A DNA stretch of 8,365 nt from Bacteroidota bacterium (lineage in GTDB: Bacteria > Bacteroidota > Bacteroidia > Flavobacteriales > Weeksellaceae). Shown here in pieces: positions 1 through 6,866 of the stretch. A program made the translations under genes and the position numbers. Location of the stretch: the NCBI GenBank assembly GCA_023433225.1, contig JAEZDQ010000079.1:1-8365 (forward strand). Direction: 5' to 3'. Every line of letters begins with the position of its first letter. Position 1 is the stretch's first letter. The notes under the pieces are model-generated. The model had not been told where the DNA came from and did no database searches. It was given only the letters and a program-made list of their open reading frames with translations.

Positions 1-2281
1 GCGACAAGCCGTGGAAACCACCCAAGGCCCCCTGATGGTCATTGCCGGGGCCGGTTCCGGGAAAACCCGCGTACTCACCTACCGCATCGCCCACCTCATC
101 AAAAACGGCGTGGATCCCTTCAACATCCTCGCCCTGACTTTTACCAACAAGGCCGCCCGCGAAATGAAGGACCGCATCGCCTCGGTCATCGGCAGCTCCG
201 AATCCAAAAACCTCTGGATGGGCACCTTCCACTCCATCTTCGCCAGAATTTTAAGAGTAGAAGCCGTACGTTTGGGCTACCCCTCAGACTTCACCATTTA
301 CGACACCCAGGACACCCAAAGCGTCATGAAAAAAGTCTTGGATGAATTGCAACTCGATAAGGACATCTACAAACCCAAACAAGTCCTCCACCGGATTTCC
401 CAGTTCAAAAACAACCTCATCACCGTCCGCGCTTACCACAACACCCCCGAACTCATCGAGGCAGACACCGCCGCCATGAAACCCCGAATGGGCGACGTTT
501 ACCGGGCCTATGTTGACCGTTGTTTCAAATCCGGAGCCATGGACTTTGATGATTTATTATTAAGAACCAATGAAGTCCTCACCCGCTTTCCGGAAGTTTT
601 AGCCAAATACCAGGAAAGATTCAAATATATTTTGGTGGACGAGTACCAAGATACCAACCATTCTCAATATTTAATTGTAAAAGCATTAGCTTCCCGCTAT
701 GAAAACCTTTGTGTGGTGGGGGACGATGCCCAAAGTATTTACGCATTCCGCGGAGCCAACATCCGCAACATCCTTTCCTTCCAACAAGATTATCCGGATG
801 CCAAAGTAATCCCGCTCGAACAAAATTACCGTTCTACCAAAACCATCGTCGGTGCAGCCAACCAGGTCATCGCCCAAAACCGCGACCAGTTAGAGAAAAA
901 TGTTTGGACGGCCAATGAACAAGGCGAAACCATCCCCGTTTACCGCGCACTATCCGATGCAGATGAAGCCCGTTACGTCGCTTCCCAAATCTTCGAATTG
1001 CAAATGAATGCCCAACTTAAAAACCAGGACATCGCCATTTTATACCGAACCAATGCCCAATCCCGTGCGATTGAAGAAGCATTGAGAAAAAGGAATTTCC
1101 CCTATCGTGTTTTTGGCGGGACTTCTTTCTACCAACGAAAAGAAATCAAAGATTTAGTCGCCTACTTAAGATTGCTCATCAACCAAAATGACGAAGAAGC
1201 ACTTTTAAGGATTATCAATTATCCGGCAAGGGGAATCGGACAAACCACCATCAATAAACTGCTCATTGCCGCAGACGAGTTGGACAGGAGCGTGTTCCAA
1301 GTACTGGAAAACATCCGCAACCATGCTTCCAAAATGGGCATCAACGCAGGCACCTTACAAAAATTGGAAGAATTCATGACCATGATTAAAAGCTTTCAGG
1401 TCATGTTGAAAAACCACGATGTCTATGAAGTCAGTATGCACGTCGCCAAAACCACCAAACTGCTGGGAACCCTCAAAGAAGACGATACCCCGGAAGGAAT
1501 TTCCCGTTTGGAAAACGTCCAGGAATTGCTCAACAGCATCCAAGGTTATGTGGAGGAACAAAAACAATTGGATGAAGGCGACCCCTCGTTGAGTGGATTT
1601 CTGGAAAATGTCGCATTGGCCACCGATGCCGACAATGAAGAGGATGACCGCAACAAAATTTCTCTGATGACTGTTCATTTAGCCAAAGGGCTTGAATTTC
1701 CGGCGGTTTTCATCGTAGGATTGGAAGAAAACCTATTCCCTTCGATGATGAACCTGAACACCCGTCAGGAATTGGAAGAGGAACGCCGCCTGTTTTATGT
1801 GGCACTGACCCGCGCCGAACGTTTTGCACACCTGACCTATTCGGTTTCGCGTTTCCGTTGGGGCAAAATCGTGGACAGCGAACCCAGCCGTTTCCTCGAA
1901 GAGATTGACGACAAATACCTCGACTGGAAAAACCTGAATGCGGGATTACCCATCAATAGAAGTGGTTTAGATGTAAATTTGTTTGATGAACCTTATTCGG
2001 ACATCCGAAAATTTGAACCCAAGAAAAAAACCGTTGAGACCTCAACCTTCAAACCCAAAGCGAATATGAAACCGGTCGCCCAAGCCAAAATCACCAATCA
2101 ATCTAATGGTGAAGATGTGGAGCTTACTGCGGATAAAATCGTAGTGCATGACCGTTTCGGCCGCGGAAAGGTAATCCGCTTAGAGGGCGAACCCGGGAAT
2201 GTAAAGGCGACTATCCTTTTTGACCATGCGGGTGAGAAGAAATTACTTTTGAATTTTGCTAAACTGAAAGTGATCGAATGA
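1..2281 (+). CDS. pcrA: ATP-dependent DNA helicase PcrA/UvrD (SF1A), 5' end cut by window edge
   Basis: This is a superfamily 1A 3'-5' DNA helicase of the UvrD/PcrA/Rep family, acting in repair, replication restart and transcription-coupled processes in the cytoplasm. Numbering from the GTG codon at position 11, the visible motifs are Walker A GAGSGKT (13-19), motif Ia LTFTNKAA (42-49), GTFHS (71-75), Walker B/motif II DEYQDT (210-215), motif III GDDAQSIYAFRGA (237-249), motif IV QNYRST (271-276), motif V TVHLAKGLEF (554-563) and motif VI RRLFYVALTRAE (592-603). The last ~50 residues, with HDRFGRGKV (713-721), match the C-terminal Tudor-like domain that binds RNA polymerase in PcrA/UvrD. The GTG at 11 is not the start: in-frame codons for RQAV run from position 2 and fit the family Q motif. 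Perhaps 15-20 residues are missing. The TGA stop at 2279-2281 runs into a terminator. All catalytic motifs are intact. The PcrA versus UvrD name is a convention; the family assignment is near certain. Confidence 0.95.
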   Translation, partial: RQAVETTQGPLMVIAGAGSGKTRVLTYRIAHLIKNGVDPFNILALTFTNKAAREMKDRIASVIGSSESKNLWMGTFHSIFARILRVEAVRLGYPSDFTIYDTQDTQSVMKKVLDELQLDKDIYKPKQVLHRISQFKNNLITVRAYHNTPELIEADTAAMKPRMGDVYRAYVDRCFKSGAMDFDDLLLRTNEVLTRFPEVLAKYQERFKYILVDEYQDTNHSQYLIVKALASRYENLCVVGDDAQSIYAFRGANIRNILSFQQDYPDAKVIPLEQNYRSTKTIVGAANQVIAQNRDQLEKNVWTANEQGETIPVYRALSDADEARYVASQIFELQMNAQLKNQDIAILYRTNAQSRAIEEALRKRNFPYRVFGGTSFYQRKEIKDLVAYLRLLINQNDEEALLRIINYPARGIGQTTINKLLIAADELDRSVFQVLENIRNHASKMGINAGTLQKLEEFMTMIKSFQVMLKNHDVYEVSMHVAKTTKLLGTLKEDDTPEGISRLENVQELLNSIQGYVEEQKQLDEGDPSLSGFLENVALATDADNEEDDRNKISLMTVHLAKGLEFPAVFIVGLEENLFPSMMNLNTRQELEEERRLFYVALTRAERFAHLTYSVSRFRWGKIVDSEPSRFLEEIDDKYLDWKNLNAGLPINRSGLDVNLFDEPYSDIRKFEPKKKTVETSTFKPKANMKPVAQAKITNQSNGEDVELTADKIVVHDRFGRGKVIRLEGEPGNVKATILFDHAGEKKLLLNFAKLKVIE

Positions 2282-2309
2282 AAAAAGCTACCGGATGGTA
2301 GCTTTTTTT
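2281..2309. terminator. Bidirectional Rho-independent terminator between convergent genes
   Basis: A perfect 12-bp inverted repeat pairs AAAAAAGCTACC (2281-2292) with GGTAGCTTTTTT (2297-2308) around a GGAT loop, followed by one more T. The A-rich left arm becomes a U-run on the other strand, so the hairpin can end both the helicase transcript (+) and the facing T9SS cargo gene (-). The last base of the helicase stop codon is the first base of the stem. Confidence 0.9.
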
Positions 2310-2314
2310 GTTAT

Positions 2315-2340
2315 TGGTTAAATCTAATTTTATTTAACCA
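2315..2340. repeat. AT-rich inverted repeat overlapping the 3' end of the minus-strand cargo gene
   Basis: TGGTTAAAT (2315-2323) and ATTTAACCA (2332-2340) form a perfect 9-bp inverted repeat with an 8-nt loop. The right arm covers the last codons and part of the TAA stop of the minus-strand gene ending at 2330. It lies 6 nt from the main terminator hairpin. It may protect the 3' end of the transcript or strengthen termination, but it has no long U-run of its own. Confidence 0.5.
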
Positions 2341-3076
2341 CTACTTTACGAGTTGTATTGATTCCGGATTCTCCTTTGAACTGAATCATGTAAACACCGG
2401 CAGAAAGGCCTGATAAATCCAGTTGAGAAGTCCCGCTGTTCATTTTCAAAGATTTTACAGATTTTCCTTCCATATTCAAAACATGAACAGAAGCATTTTC
2501 TTTCAAGGTTACGTTTGTATAATTTTTCACTACAGTCGGATTCACTTCTGCAATCGCAATGGAATTTACATCTGAAACAGCCATGGTTCCGTCATAACGG
2601 TAGCTGAACCGGAATGAAGTGCCGTCAATTTCAAATCCTTCAATATCGGTTTGGTAAAAGCGGAAATTGTATTCCACCAAATCACTGTTCCCGTCGGTAT
2701 TTGAAAAATAATCAGCCAAAATCCCCTGATGGCTACCCGGTGCCACATAAATCGGGTTGTCCAAAGGATAGCCTAAAAAGGTTTCGATTCCGGTATAACA
2801 AGAACCGTAGCAAAGTTCCATGTGCGAACCATCGGTATTGGTGAGTCCTTCACATTCCACACGGACAAACATATCGGTTGCGGAATCATTGTAGGTCAAA
2901 AATTTCAATTTTGCGGCTTCGTATTCTGCCGTATTAAAAATCACAACATCTCCTTCGTTGATTTGTGTGTCATCGGCCGTATCATCCGTATGGTTCATAT
3001 TCATCAGCCTGAATTGTGCTGAGGAATAACCTACGAAAAGCGCGCTGAATGCAATTGATAAAATAATCTTTTTCAT
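2330..3076 (-). CDS. Secreted T9SS type A sorting-domain protein, function unknown
   Basis: This is a 248-residue exported protein. Residues 1-21 form a signal peptide (MKKIILSIAFSALFVGYSSA then Q), so the start is the ATG at 3076, not the in-frame ATG 36 nt upstream, which would put 12 residues in front of the signal peptide and inside a terminator. Residues ~38-165 form a beta-rich domain with three cysteines (75, 89, 93), the last two in ELCYGSCY. This resembles, from memory, an Ig-like surface domain with a CW..CY motif common in Bacteroidota secreted proteins, but no function is known to me. Residues ~172-248 are a T9SS type A tail: an NPT turn (179-181), VHVLNMEGK, LDLSGLSAGVY and a basic C-terminus. 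Secretion by T9SS to the cell surface or medium follows from that tail. Two matches to the Bacteroidota O-glycosylation motif D(S/T)(A/V/I/L/M/T) occur at 32-34 (DTA) and 64-66 (DSA). The gene starts 13 nt after the U-run of the upstream gene's terminator. Confidence 0.88.
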   Translation of the reverse strand: MKKIILSIAFSALFVGYSSAQFRLMNMNHTDDTADDTQINEGDVVIFNTAEYEAAKLKFLTYNDSATDMFVRVECEGLTNTDGSHMELCYGSCYTGIETFLGYPLDNPIYVAPGSHQGILADYFSNTDGNSDLVEYNFRFYQTDIEGFEIDGTSFRFSYRYDGTMAVSDVNSIAIAEVNPTVVKNYTNVTLKENASVHVLNMEGKSVKSLKMNSGTSQLDLSGLSAGVYMIQFKGESGINTTRKVVVK

Positions 3077-3088
3077 TGTAGTAATTTT

Positions 3089-3119
3089 AAAAAAGCGGCC
3101 GATTAAAACCAACCGCTTT
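3089..3119 (-). terminator. Rho-independent terminator after the second CPPC paralog
   Basis: On the minus strand AAAGCGG (3119-3113) pairs with CCGCTTT (3098-3092), followed by a run of T down to 3089. G-T and G-C pairs inside the 14-nt loop could lengthen the stem. It lies 20 nt after the stop of the gene ending at 3140 and directly before the next start at 3076, so it may act as a partial terminator or attenuator for that gene. Confidence 0.75.
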
Positions 3120-3139
3120 CAAGTTTATGTTTTTAATGA

Positions 3140-4918
3140 TTAATTGATGATTAATTTCTTAACGATTTTGCTTCCGTCTTTCTGGGTCATGTGCACCAAG
3201 AAGATTCCTTTTCCTAATCCGGAAAGATTCACATTGGCATTGGACGCAACTTTGGACTGGGAAAATACGTTTCTACCGGACAGGTCGAATACCTGTAACT
3301 GAACTTCTTCTTTTGAAATCACTTTGATGATTCCTGAAGTCGGGTTGGGTACCAAAACAATGTCAGCAACCGCTGTTTGTTCATCCAAACCTAAAACGAT
3401 GTTAGACGAATCGGTATAACCGGATTGCATGATTTTTTTGGTCGAATTGTCTTGAATGATTACCACTACGGCGATGTCGCTCAATTCTTCCACGTTGGTC
3501 GTGCCTAAATCGGTACTGAAATTAAGCGTTTCCACCTGATCGAAATCAAAAGCGACACTGGTTCCGTTGGCATTCGGCATGGCTTTCATGAAAACGTGCT
3601 TGAAGCTGGTTTCACCATTGTTGGCTACGTTCCCGGTGGTTAATTTTTCAATTACCATTACCTGAACATTGTAATTTCCTGAAATGTAAGGCGTAATATC
3701 CACATCCACGTTCAGAACACTTCCGGTTAAGCTATGGTCTGCATCAATGCTGAAATAAGCGATGCGATCGGTATTGATGACATTGTCTAAAGCGGTCTGC
3801 AATCCGGCCGTATTCGGCATACCCACATCCTGGCTGTTCAACAACAAGGTGGGAGCTGCATTGATTCCGTAATAGCTTACGCGTGTTCCTACTTCTGAAG
3901 TGTAATAAGGGTCACCGGCACCGGGCCAGTTAACTTGGTAGCTGATCAATACTGCTTTGTCATGGCCGTAATTGGTCCAGAAAGGCGTAAATGAGAACGT
4001 ATTGAATGTGTAACAAGGAGGGCAAGTCGAACTCGAGAATTTCTCGAACATCGGAACTTTGTAAGCTGTATTGCTCGCTACCGTTACGTTTTGGGTAAGT
4101 TCATCGTTAGAAGGATCGGCATCCGTGACATTGGTATTGGAAACCCAAACTTTTACGGCGTGGTCACCACCTGTCGCTTCCCAAAGATCGGCATGAACAA
4201 AGTTCAGTTCTTGTCCGGACGCAATATTCTGGGCGGTATAATTTTGTGTATGAACAGTTCCACCGTCCACTTGCCAATTCAGGTCAAAAGAAGTGATGGT
4301 GTTCACACCGTTGTTGCGCATGACCCCGCTGATTTCTGTTGAACCTGCCGCGAATAGGGGCAAAAGATTCAGGCTTTCAACAGCCGCATCGTCCGCAGTA
4401 ACTTGGGCAATGGAAACATCGTCCAAAACCAACCTGTGTCCACCTTTGTTTCTGGCGCGGAAACGAACGGAAGTTTCAGCCGTCGGCCCGTAAGGTGTTA
4501 AGATTACAGTGAATTCAGTAGGTTGGGCAATTTCTTCCATATAGCTGCGCATGGTCGTCCAAGTGTTTCCGCCGTCGGTAGAAATCTCTACGTGGAATTC
4601 GTTCACCTTTTCATTTTTCATTTTTTTAGCGACCGTAAAAGTTGCTTTGTAAATTCCGGAGCTCAAGTCCATTACCGGTGTCATCAAAGCGGTGTTGTAC
4701 GCGGTTTGGCTGGCATGGTAAAAAGTCGCCGACCCGCTGCCGTTGATGGGGCAGGGAACGCCTCCGGTATCGGAACCGCAAGGCCCCCAACTGTGGTTTC
4801 CGTTGACCGTATCCTCAATGAGGTTACCGGGAACCCCTCCATCAAAATTTTCCGTGAACACCTGTGCATTGAGCAAGCTCACCGCCAGGATTGTAAATAG
4901 GGTAAATAAATGTTTCAT
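3140..4918 (-). CDS. Omp28-like thioredoxin-fold surface protein with T9SS type A tail (paralog 2)
   Basis: A 592-residue secreted multidomain protein. Domains in order: signal peptide 1-18 (cut before QVFTENF); jelly-roll of MAM/choice-of-anchor type ~20-170 with EISTDGGNTW (111-120) and the closing LDDVSI (165-170); Ig-like CARDB-type domain ~178-281 (FDLNWQVDGG, NVTDADPSND); thioredoxin-like domain ~288-385 with C299-P-P-C302 and the cis-Pro motif APT (355-357); beta domain ~388-500 as in Omp28-related proteins; T9SS type A tail 519-592 (VPNPTSG, LQVFDLSGRN, LSGLGKG, basic end). Only four cysteines exist: 47, 56, 299 and 302. T9SS export to the surface is known for this tail; thiol-disulfide activity is inferred from CxxC plus cis-Pro. 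The usual Trp before CxxC is replaced by Thr298. The start at 4918 fits the signal peptide. The gene has its own predicted promoter and a terminator after it. Its upstream neighbour is a gap-free homolog, so the pair arose by tandem duplication. Confidence 0.9.
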   Translation of the reverse strand: MKHLFTLFTILAVSLLNAQVFTENFDGGVPGNLIEDTVNGNHSWGPCGSDTGGVPCPINGSGSATFYHASQTAYNTALMTPVMDLSSGIYKATFTVAKKMKNEKVNEFHVEISTDGGNTWTTMRSYMEEIAQPTEFTVILTPYGPTAETSVRFRARNKGGHRLVLDDVSIAQVTADDAAVESLNLLPLFAAGSTEISGVMRNNGVNTITSFDLNWQVDGGTVHTQNYTAQNIASGQELNFVHADLWEATGGDHAVKVWVSNTNVTDADPSNDELTQNVTVASNTAYKVPMFEKFSSSTCPPCYTFNTFSFTPFWTNYGHDKAVLISYQVNWPGAGDPYYTSEVGTRVSYYGINAAPTLLLNSQDVGMPNTAGLQTALDNVINTDRIAYFSIDADHSLTGSVLNVDVDITPYISGNYNVQVMVIEKLTTGNVANNGETSFKHVFMKAMPNANGTSVAFDFDQVETLNFSTDLGTTNVEELSDIAVVVIIQDNSTKKIMQSGYTDSSNIVLGLDEQTAVADIVLVPNPTSGIIKVISKEEVQLQVFDLSGRNVFSQSKVASNANVNLSGLGKGIFLVHMTQKDGSKIVKKLIIN

Positions 4919-4929
4919 AATAGAATTGT

Positions 4930-4940
4930 TTGTGTGTTAA
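4930..4940 (-). promoter_or_regulatory. Shared leader motif TTAACACACAA, copy 2
   Basis: The minus-strand leader of the gene starting at 4918 carries TTAACACACAA exactly 11 nt before the ATG. The same 11 bases sit at the same distance before the paralog starting at 6855, while the 11 nt between motif and start codon differ. It has no Shine-Dalgarno character. It could be a translation enhancer or a protein or RNA binding site in the 5' UTR, or simply a relic of the duplication. Confidence 0.5.
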
Positions 4941-4957
4941 TGTATGAATAACATACA
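4941..4957. promoter_or_regulatory. 17-bp palindrome at the predicted transcription start
   Basis: TGTATG (4941-4946) and CATACA (4952-4957) are perfect 6-bp inverted arms around AATAA. The palindrome begins at the downstream edge of the predicted -7 box and would cover the transcription start of the gene starting at 4918. A dimeric regulator site is plausible; a short hairpin at the 5' end of the mRNA is the alternative. Confidence 0.4.
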
Positions 4958-4963
4958 AATATA
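4956..4963 (-). promoter_or_regulatory. Predicted Bacteroidota -7 promoter element TATATTTG
   Basis: The minus strand reads TATATTTG, an exact match to the Bacteroidota primary sigma factor -7 consensus TAnnTTTG. It lies about 37 nt before the ATG at 4918, after the terminator of the upstream paralog, in a very AT-rich stretch. No good TTTG/TTG -33 box is seen at the usual 19-21 nt spacing, which lowers confidence. It would give the second paralog its own promoter. Confidence 0.55.
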
Positions 4964-5000
4964 ATTATATTAATTATTTTTTCGTTAAAAAATATATTCA

Positions 5001-5016
5001 AGCCGTGATTTCGGCT
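5001..5016 (-). repeat. Small hairpin between terminator and promoter
   Basis: AGCCG and CGGCT form a 5-bp stem with a 6-nt loop. On the minus strand a T-run (4992-4987) follows 8 nt later, so this could be a weak back-up terminator just after the strong one at 5020-5051. The spacing is not canonical. Confidence 0.3.
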
Positions 5017-5019
5017 ACA

Positions 5020-5051
5020 TAAAGCAAAAGCGGCCCGAAACCGGGCCGCTT
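5020..5051 (-). terminator. Strong GC-rich terminator after the first CPPC paralog
   Basis: AAGCGGCCCG (5028-5037) pairs perfectly with CGGGCCGCTT (5042-5051) around a 4-nt loop. On the minus strand the stem is followed by TTTTGCTTT counting the two stem T's, an interrupted U-tract. It sits 25 nt after the stop of the gene ending at 5077 and should separate the two paralogs into different transcripts. Confidence 0.85.
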
Positions 5052-5076
5052 ATTATAACTTATTATTGAAATCGGC

Positions 5077-6855
5077 TTATTTAATCATCAGTTTTTTAAC
5101 GGTTTTAACGCCATCTTTTCCGGTGATGTTCACAATGAATGTTCCTTTTCCTAAACCGGACAGGTCCAAAGTTGCATTGGCTTTTACGTCTGAACTTGTG
5201 TAAACATTTCTTCCGGCCAAGTCAAAAACTTGAAGCTGTACATCATTTTCAGAAACCACTCTTACCATTCCCGTAGTCGGGTTGGGAACCAGCATCACCT
5301 GAGATTTTGAAATCTGTTCATCCAGTCCTAAAACAATTCCCGATGCAGCGGTATAACCTGACTGAAGAATCTGCTTGGTGGAATTATCCTGAATGAAAAT
5401 CACTACGGCCAAGTCATCCATTTCCTCTACGTTGGTGCTGCTTAAGTCGGCACTCAAAGTAAGGGTTTGCGGAACATCGTATTCGAAAGAAACCGTAGTG
5501 CCATTCGCATTGGGAAGGGCTTTCATAAACACATGGTGGAATTCCGTTTCACCATTGTTCGCTACGTTGCCGGTGGTTTCTTTTTCAATTACCATTGCCC
5601 TTACCGTAAAGTTTCCTGTGAGATACGGCATGACATTGATTTCCACTTCAATGTTGTTTCCGTTAATGGTATGGTCGGCATCAATGGTAAAGAACGCCAA
5701 TGGGTCGTCCATCATCATCTGGTCAAGAGCTTGTTGCAAAGCGGCCGATGTACCATAAGTTCCCGGAACGGTATTCAACAGTAAGGTCGGTGCCGCATTG
5801 ATTCCGTAATAACTTACCCTTGCTCCTACTTCAGCCGTATAATACGGGTCTCCGGCACCGGGCCAGTTAACTTGGTAACTAATCAGCGTGGCTTTGTTAT
5901 GGCCGTAATTGGCAAAGAAAGGATTGAAGGCATTGGTATTGAAGCCATAACAAGGCGGGCAGGTGGAACTGGAGAATTTCTCATAAAGCGGCACTTTATG
6001 AACCGAATTGCTCGCTACCGAAATCGGCTTGGTAATTTCATCATTGGAATTGTCTGCATCGGTCACATTTGGATTGGAAACCCAAACTTTCAAGGAATGC
6101 GCACCCGGTACAGAAGGCCAAGTTTGGCTGTGGTTGAAATGGAATTCCTGTCCCGGCTCGATGTTTTGCCCGGTATAATTTTGGGTATTGACTGCTCCGT
6201 CATTGACCTGCCAGTTCAAATCGAAAGAGGTGAGGTTGTTGAAACCTTCATTCTTCAAAGTACCCTTGATTTCGGTATCGCCCTGCGGGATGATGGAAGC
6301 GATGTCCAAATCGGTGAACGCTACATCATCCGTCGTCACTTCAGAAATAGCCACATCATCCAGTATCAAACGATATCCGTAGTGGTTTACCGCGCGAAAA
6401 CGTACCTGTGTGGTTGTGGAAGGGCCGTACGGCGAAAGGGTGATGCTTCTTTCGGTTACATTGGCCGTTTCCGTCAAATAGCTTTCCATGGTTGTCCAAG
6501 TGGAACCGCCATTGGTAGAAATCTCGACATGCAATTCATTGATGTCACCGCCCCAAGATCTGGTTACGTGTTTGAACGTCACTTTGTAAACGCCGGAAGA
6601 TAAATCCAGCACCGGCGTGCTCAAAGAGGTACTGTAAGCCGTGTAAGAACCGTTAAAAAAAGTAGCAGAACCAGAGCCCGCAATCGGGCAGGGTGCTCCT
6701 CCGGTGTTGCCGCCACATCCGGTCCAACTGATGTTGCCCTGATGGGTCGTTTGAATCATCGTTCCAGGAACCCCACTGTTGAAGTCCTCGGAGAATACCT
6801 GCGCGTCCAAAATAGAGACTGCGCAAATAGACAGAATAGTAAATAATTGTTTCAT
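5077..6855 (-). CDS. Omp28-like thioredoxin-fold surface protein with T9SS type A tail (paralog 1)
   Basis: A 592-residue paralog of the next gene downstream, with the same domains at the same positions: signal peptide 1-18 (MKQLFTILSICAVSILDA then QV); MAM/choice-of-anchor-like jelly-roll ~20-170 (EISTNGGSTW, LDDVAI); Ig-like domain ~178-281; thioredoxin-like domain ~288-385 with C299-P-P-C302 and cis-Pro at 356; Omp28-type beta domain ~388-500; T9SS type A tail 519-592 (VPNPTTG, LQVFDLAGRN, LSGLGKG). Mature cysteines are 47, 56, 299 and 302; a fifth (Cys11) is inside the signal peptide and is not in a lipobox. The role is inferred as a cell-surface or secreted thiol-disulfide or redox-sensing protein; a purely structural, adhesin-like role is also possible. 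The start lies 47 nt after the DUF6029-type gene with no terminator or clear promoter between, so the two are probably co-transcribed. A strong terminator follows. Confidence 0.9.
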   Translation of the reverse strand: MKQLFTILSICAVSILDAQVFSEDFNSGVPGTMIQTTHQGNISWTGCGGNTGGAPCPIAGSGSATFFNGSYTAYSTSLSTPVLDLSSGVYKVTFKHVTRSWGGDINELHVEISTNGGSTWTTMESYLTETANVTERSITLSPYGPSTTTQVRFRAVNHYGYRLILDDVAISEVTTDDVAFTDLDIASIIPQGDTEIKGTLKNEGFNNLTSFDLNWQVNDGAVNTQNYTGQNIEPGQEFHFNHSQTWPSVPGAHSLKVWVSNPNVTDADNSNDEITKPISVASNSVHKVPLYEKFSSSTCPPCYGFNTNAFNPFFANYGHNKATLISYQVNWPGAGDPYYTAEVGARVSYYGINAAPTLLLNTVPGTYGTSAALQQALDQMMMDDPLAFFTIDADHTINGNNIEVEINVMPYLTGNFTVRAMVIEKETTGNVANNGETEFHHVFMKALPNANGTTVSFEYDVPQTLTLSADLSSTNVEEMDDLAVVIFIQDNSTKQILQSGYTAASGIVLGLDEQISKSQVMLVPNPTTGMVRVVSENDVQLQVFDLAGRNVYTSSDVKANATLDLSGLGKGTFIVNITGKDGVKTVKKLMIK

Positions 6856-6866
6856 GTTGTATGTGA

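Noticed and set aside
11..13. GTG as start codon of the helicase
   Set aside because: In-frame codons for RQA precede it up to the window edge, and the family Q motif includes this QxxAV segment, so the gene is truncated by the window.
1355..1678. 107-codon minus-strand open frame inside the helicase gene
   Set aside because: Antisense to a well-conserved helicase region with no independent support.
3077..3112. Upstream in-frame ATG at 3112 as start of the T9SS cargo gene
   Set aside because: It would add 12 residues ahead of a textbook signal peptide and begin inside the terminator hairpin; the ATG at 3076 is better.
3138..3157. Short direct repeat GATTAATT near the stop of the second paralog
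   Set aside because: It arises from AT-rich codons for the common T9SS ending (KLIIN) plus the stop; too short and simple to call.
5872..6603. 243-codon open frame on the plus strand
   Set aside because: It is antisense to the first paralog. Its likeness to the plus-strand frame at 4091-4342 follows from the paralogy of the sense genes. No signal peptide, domain or initiation context supports it.
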